A stretch of 64,000 nucleotides of DNA. It comes from Amylibacter sp. Lineage in GTDB: Bacteria > Pseudomonadota > Alphaproteobacteria > Rhodobacterales > Rhodobacteraceae. The translations under genes were made by a program, and so were the position numbers. A model generated the notes under the pieces. The model was given only the letters and a program-made list of their open reading frames with translations. It was not told the DNA's origin and searched no databases. This document shows positions 60,491 to 64,000 of the stretch, in pieces. The stretch lies in the NCBI GenBank assembly GCA_021775355.1, contig JAJFHZ010000028.1, positions 1-64,000 on the forward strand, in the 5' to 3' direction. Position 1 is the stretch's first letter. Each line of letters opens with the position of its first letter.

Positions 60491-60549
60491 ATATCTATCT
60501 TTAGTAGCGACTCGAAACTATTGCAATAGTAATTTCGAGTCGCTATATT
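60491..60549. promoter_or_regulatory. Divergent promoters sharing one -35 box
   Basis: TTGCAA (60521-60526) is self-complementary. On plus it is followed after 17 bases by TATATT (60544-60549); on minus after 17 bases by TAAAGA (60503-60498). The plus start would fall at about 60556, the A of the MarR ATG, predicting a leaderless message. Confidence 0.6.
60505..60545. promoter_or_regulatory. 41-bp nested palindrome, probable MarR operator
   Basis: Outer arms TAGCGACTCGAAA (60505-60517) and TTTCGAGTCGCTA (60533-60545) are perfect reverse complements. Inside is a second perfect palindrome, CTATTGCAATAG (60518-60529). The repeat covers both promoters between the MarR and exported-protein genes, so binding would block both. 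Confidence 0.75.
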
Positions 60550-60555
60550 GCTTTC

Positions 60556-61116
60556 ATGACCCAAGCACTTAAAATTCGAACCCTGATCAACCGCATTAGC
60601 CGCATTGATGCCGCTGACAGTTGGTCTGATGATCTGAACCCCACCCAACTGGCTGCCCTTAGTTATCTGGCACAGGCAAACCGTTTTTCGCGCGCACCTT
60701 CACATGTGGCAGCTTTTTTGGGTACTACCCGTGGAACCATGTCCCAAACGTTAAAAGCATTGGCGCGAAAGGATTATGTCAGCGAATTGCGCACTGAGAC
60801 GGATAAGCGCTATATGTCCTATGACCTAACCGTAAAGGGACAGGCTGCAACCAAACGCTCGAACCCCTTGGAAAAAGCATTGGGCACGTTTAACCCAGCA
60901 ACTTCCGATAGTTTAGAGCATGGCTTAAACATCGTTTTACAAACCATGTTACTGGTGAATAATGGCCGTGCCTTTGGCCAATGTATTGACTGTTCCTATT
61001 ACCAATCAGGTGCTTCTAAGGGGTATTGTGCGTTGCTGTCCATTTCCTTGAAACCCACAGAGACCAAACAGATTTGTCATGAACAAGTGCCTATGCAGGC
61101 TGGTCAATCGACCTGA
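60556..61116 (+). CDS. MarR-family regulator with a four-cysteine C-terminus
   Basis: A 186-residue MarR-type winged-helix protein: PTQLAALSYLAQANRFS, recognition region LGTTRGTMSQTLKALARKDYV and wing ETDKRYMSYDLT. After the usual fold, residues 140-175 carry Cys143, Cys146, Cys158 and Cys174 (CIDC...GYC...QIC), a CxxC-x11-C-x15-C set that could bind a metal or Fe-S cluster or act as a thiol switch. There is no Shine-Dalgarno before ATG 60556; leaderless translation is likely. Divergent from the exported-protein/redoxin operon. Confidence 0.85.
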   Translation: MTQALKIRTLINRISRIDAADSWSDDLNPTQLAALSYLAQANRFSRAPSHVAAFLGTTRGTMSQTLKALARKDYVSELRTETDKRYMSYDLTVKGQAATKRSNPLEKALGTFNPATSDSLEHGLNIVLQTMLLVNNGRAFGQCIDCSYYQSGASKGYCALLSISLKPTETKQICHEQVPMQAGQST

Positions 61117-61209
61117 ATAATATCCACAACAATTTATGTCAGCCATATTGACTTACTTTACATCTTCAATCACCTTTCACTAAATCTGTTAGAAATTAGG
61201 GGACTTTAG

Positions 61210-62439
61210 ATGGATTGGAAAACACTGCTGGCTTCACGCAATACGCGGATGAAAGCCTCTGAAATTCGGGAAATCCTGAAGCTTTTGGATCAGCCCGATA
61301 TTATCTCTTTTGCCGGTGGTATACCTGATCCAAAAATGTTTCCTGTTGAAGAGTTTCAGCAGGCTTATACTCTGGCTTTAACCGGGCAAAATGCCGAAGT
61401 TGCGTTGCAATATTCAGTCAGTGAGGGCTATGTTCCTTTACGTGAATGGATACGTGATGAGATGGCAAAGGTTGGGGTTCCTTGTGATATCGACAATATT
61501 ATGATCACCTCAGGATCACAACAAGCCCTTGATTATCTGGGTAAACTATTGATTTCTCCAAATGATACCGCACTTGTCAGTTGGCCAACTTATCTGGGTG
61601 CATTGGGCGCATTCAATGCTTATGAGCCAAATTACGATCGGCTATATCCCAAAGGCAATCGTTCAGGCCAAGATTACAGCCAAGCCGCCACAGAAAATGG
61701 CGGACAGGTGAAATTTGCCTATACCTCCGTTGATTTTGCCAACCCAACAGGCGTGACCCTTGATCGGCAAGATCGTGATAGTCTGCTGGATTTGGCGGAT
61801 GATCTGGATATCGCTATTATTGAAGATGCCGCTTACCAATCCCTGCGATATGACGGTGGAACTATACCACCGATTTTGTCGTTAGAAATAGAACGCAAAG
61901 GTGCGATAGACGATTGCCGCACGATCTATACTGGCAGTTTTTCCAAGACATTGTCACCGGGCCTGCGTGTAGGTTGGATCTGTGCCGCGCGCCCTGTGAT
62001 TGCGCAACTGGTTTTGATCAAACAAGCCTCTGACCTGCACACACCCACAATCAACCAAATGGCGATCAATACGGTGGCGCGTCGTGGGTTTGATGTCCAT
62101 GTCACAAAAATCCGCGCAGCATATCGCACGCGCCGTGACCACATGCTGGCAGCATTGGCCAAGCATATGCCCGATGGGGTTGTCTGGACAAAACCCGAGG
62201 GCGGCATGTTTATCTGGTTGACCTTGCCAAAACATATCACAGGGGCCGAATTGCTGGCAAAATCACTGCAATCGGCGCGTGTGGCTTTTGTGCCGGGGCA
62301 AGCATTTTTCGCGGACGGATCAGGAGCGAATACCATTCGGCTAAATTTTTCGCTGGCCGATGGGGATGTGATTAATGAGGGGATCAAAAAGCTGAGCAGG
62401 CTTTTGGCTGAAGAGGGGTGCAAGGAACAATATCCATGA
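61210..62439 (+). CDS. PLP-dependent aminotransferase, LysN/2-aminoadipate type
   Basis: A 409-residue fold-type I aminotransferase of the MocR-like branch without the GntR domain. Features: SFAGGIPDPKMFP near residue 35, SGSQQALDYLGKLL, VDFANPTGVTL, EDAAYQSLRYDG and PLP-Lys in TGSFSKTLSPGLRVGW. Likely acts on 2-aminoadipate or branched/aromatic amino acids. Single-gene unit; substrate unproven. Start ATG 61210 after GGGGAC. Confidence 0.9.
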   Translation: MDWKTLLASRNTRMKASEIREILKLLDQPDIISFAGGIPDPKMFPVEEFQQAYTLALTGQNAEVALQYSVSEGYVPLREWIRDEMAKVGVPCDIDNIMITSGSQQALDYLGKLLISPNDTALVSWPTYLGALGAFNAYEPNYDRLYPKGNRSGQDYSQAATENGGQVKFAYTSVDFANPTGVTLDRQDRDSLLDLADDLDIAIIEDAAYQSLRYDGGTIPPILSLEIERKGAIDDCRTIYTGSFSKTLSPGLRVGWICAARPVIAQLVLIKQASDLHTPTINQMAINTVARRGFDVHVTKIRAAYRTRRDHMLAALAKHMPDGVVWTKPEGGMFIWLTLPKHITGAELLAKSLQSARVAFVPGQAFFADGSGANTIRLNFSLADGDVINEGIKKLSRLLAEEGCKEQYP

Positions 62440-62567
62440 ACAACCACCATTTTACACTTCACGCTTAAGAAGCCCTGCTGTAAAGTACGAACATTATTGA
62501 CTTTACCCTTCTTTAACTTGGCGTTACCTACGTGGCTTCAGACGTGAAGCGACGAAGGGGGGATTCG

Positions 62568-63092
62568 ATGCAATCACGACGCCAATTTCTGCTGAGTTCA
62601 GGAAGTGCCGGGTTCACGGTGCTTGCCTCACCGGCGCTTGCGATCAGCGACTACAATCTCAACATCGTGCGCCAGCGCACGGGCGACAGTTTCCATGGTG
62701 ACGTGATGCGCCAAGGGCTGTTCAAGCTTAGGGTTGATGCCAAAGCACATAAACTTCTAAACCACCTGATGCGTGATATTCGCGTTGATGTTGTGCATGA
62801 TATGGATTTGGAGCTGATTTATCTTATCGGCAGAATCCAGCGACATATACCTGACCGACAATTGCTTGTTACGTCAGCCTATCGCACCCGCGCCACAAAC
62901 AATGCAATTCGAGGCAGCGCACGAAGCAGCCTACACATTGACGGTAAAGCATTGGACATCCGCGTGCCCGGCTTTTCAACGCGCAAACTACGTGAAATTG
63001 CACGTAGTGAAAGTGATGGCGGAGTGGGCTGGTACCCAAGACGCGATTTCATACATGTGGACACAGGCGAACGCCGTGATTGGCAACGCTGA
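62568..63092 (+). CDS. Tat-exported YcbK/DUF882-like peptidase M15 family protein
   Basis: A 174-residue protein with a Tat signal (MQSRRQFLLSSGSAGFTVLA, motif SRRQFLL) and a DUF882 domain. Zinc ligands fit the M15A pattern: TSAYRTRATNNAIRG, HIDGKALDIR (His-x6-Asp) and FIHVDTG (final His). Probably cleaves or binds peptidoglycan peptides in the periplasm. ATG 62568 follows AAGGGGGG. Confidence 0.9.
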   Translation: MQSRRQFLLSSGSAGFTVLASPALAISDYNLNIVRQRTGDSFHGDVMRQGLFKLRVDAKAHKLLNHLMRDIRVDVVHDMDLELIYLIGRIQRHIPDRQLLVTSAYRTRATNNAIRGSARSSLHIDGKALDIRVPGFSTRKLREIARSESDGGVGWYPRRDFIHVDTGERRDWQR

Positions 63093-63287
63093 CCTATAGG
63101 TATTTTTGCCGATGGGTCGGAGGAAAATATGAAGTGGTTAAACTATTCATTGGCGTTTAAGCTACTTCTATACCGTTATATCTAGGGATAGTATGCATAC
63201 GCATATTCTTAAGCGATGTAATTTATAGCGTCATAGTCAGTTTTCTGGTAATTCTTCTACACCACTAACAATTCCCAAGAGAGATCA

Positions 63288-63641
63288 ATGACCGATATTA
63301 ACTTTAGATTAAATCCGTCACCCGATATGCAACCTTCGGATATGACTGCACTGGAAGCCTTTACGACAAAGGATACGACTGAACTTAATCACACTGTTTT
63401 TGCGACAAAAGACGAGTCTATATTGGCGGGTGTTTGGGAATGTGCGCCATGTCGTGAAGAGATCGAAAGTTATCCTGTGCATGAAATGATGACAGTAATT
63501 TCCGGCTCTTTAACCCTAACGCATGCAGACGGACGTTCCGAGACATTTACCGCAGGCGATACCTTCTTTATCGCAAAAGGCACGCAATGTGTTTGGGAGA
63601 TTACACAGACATTGCGGAAGTATTATATGATCACGGCATAA
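63288..63641 (+). CDS. Cupin protein (DUF861 type)
   Basis: A 117-residue single cupin: ILAGVWECAPCREEIESYPVHEMMTVISGS (in part YPVHEMMTVISGSLTLTHAD, motif 1) and FTAGDTFFIAKGTQCVWEI (motif 2). It resembles the cupin_3/DUF861 proteins related to ureidoglycine aminohydrolase, but is much shorter; function unknown. Preceded by AGAGATCA. Monocistronic. Confidence 0.82.
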   Translation: MTDINFRLNPSPDMQPSDMTALEAFTTKDTTELNHTVFATKDESILAGVWECAPCREEIESYPVHEMMTVISGSLTLTHADGRSETFTAGDTFFIAKGTQCVWEITQTLRKYYMITA

Positions 63642-63821
63642 TGCTTTGATCCAGAAGTCGGTACAGTATTCTGAAACCTGCGTTTCCTGCAATCGATTAT
63701 TTAAATGGCGATTTTTCGCCAATATTCCATATGCGTCGTGTCACAATAGCATCTTACAGTAAATACCTGTAATACCTAAAGAAATGTCAAATGACATTCA
63801 TGTGAGCACAGGGAATACTTT

Positions 63822-64000
63822 ATGAATAATATTATATGCTGGATGGTTTTATGTATATCATTCACTGGGTGTGCTACAGTGGCCTTACCAATTGCCGCCG
63901 CAGTGGGTTTGCAAGTTGGCACAGATCACTCAAAGAAAAATTTAAGTGATTATGAAATACAAATCTCTCGTATGTCATGCCAACAACTTGCCGCAGAACA
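63822..64000 (+). CDS. Lipoprotein, truncated by the window edge
   Basis: From ATG 63822 (preceded by AGGGA) the frame encodes MNNIICWMVLCISFTGCATV: a signal with lipobox FTGC, then a hydrophobic Ala/Val-rich stretch and a charged part (DHSKKNLSDYEI) running off the edge. At least 59 residues. Family cannot be assigned. Confidence 0.6.
   Translation, partial: MNNIICWMVLCISFTGCATVALPIAAAVGLQVGTDHSKKNLSDYEIQISRMSCQQLAAE

Noticed and set aside
1..64000. CRISPR arrays, insertion sequences, attachment sites, prophage or rRNA/tRNA genes
   Set aside because: Looked for spaced direct repeats, transposase or integrase products and tRNA-like ends; none found by reading. A tRNAscan or Infernal run could still reveal a missed small RNA.

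Overview
The window looks like chromosomal DNA from an alphaproteobacterium of the Rhodobacterales (Roseobacter/Paracoccaceae type). Evidence: a split F0 operon atpI-atpB-atpE-atpF'-atpF, the DUF1285/MoxR/DUF58/DUF4159 block, glcDEF, bluB next to rpsP-rimM-trmD, a zf-CHCC protein beside polA, and a GT14-DUF5928 glycosyltransferase. Base composition looks close to half GC by eye (not computed), low for the group. I see no rRNA, tRNA, CRISPR array, prophage or insertion sequence. It is dense core genome with a few small accessory modules.

Layout. 0-6.5 kb: tail of an unknown gene, ilvD, a DUF1523 membrane protein, a cupin, a succinate-semialdehyde dehydrogenase, a frameshifted outer-membrane beta-barrel gene and a DUF1285 gene. 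6.5-13.3 kb: MoxR ATPase, DUF58, BatA/DUF4159 and glutamine-amidotransferase-like membrane protein in one translationally coupled operon. 13.3-17.2 kb: glcDEF glycolate oxidase. 17.3-21.4 kb: secreted trypsin-like protease, an Hsp20 gene with a heat-shock promoter and a ROSE-like RNA thermometer, and an ECF sigma/VWA pair. 21.4-31.5 kb: gnd, a LysR-controlled catabolic-looking cluster (aldehyde dehydrogenase, divergent M19 dipeptidase, a 562-residue unknown protein, a DUF3726-like protein), polA and a zinc-finger protein. 31.6-40 kb: HIT protein, GT14 glycosyltransferase divergent from a sulfotransferase, VOC protein, adenosine kinase, nth, an Ada-like methyltransferase, two tandem Gly-zipper lipoproteins and a FadR-type regulator. 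40-48.6 kb: an ArsR/SRPBCC/cupin operon, the F0 operon, an ArsR/OsmC divergon with an aminotransferase, adenine deaminase and a fatty-acid desaturase. 48.7-64 kb: cyclopropane synthase, a MerF/GDCCVxC pair, a DMT transporter, an HExxH membrane protein, ffh and the rpsP-bluB-rimM-trmD block, a Rieske oxygenase, a MarR/redoxin divergon, a LysN-like aminotransferase, a Tat-exported YcbK-like protein, a cupin and a truncated lipoprotein.

The strongest new signals are regulatory. (1) The glcDEF promoter and the promoter of the FadR-type regulator 26 kb away carry the same TTGGT-N11-ACCAA site, placed around a TATAAA -10 element in both; this suggests the regulator is the window's GlcC and is autoregulated. 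(2) A 41-bp nested palindrome sits between a four-cysteine MarR regulator and a periplasmic-protein/redoxin operon; its self-complementary TTGCAA core can serve as the -35 box of both promoters, and the MarR transcript is predicted to be leaderless. (3) hsp20 has an RpoH-like promoter followed by three hairpins, the last being a ROSE-type stem with a bulged G that sequesters the Shine-Dalgarno. (4) Two ArsR systems have clear operators at their promoters. The best candidate for an undescribed biochemical system is the LysR/aldehyde dehydrogenase/M19/unknown/DUF3726 cluster, in which the M19 protein has lost about half of the family's metal ligands.
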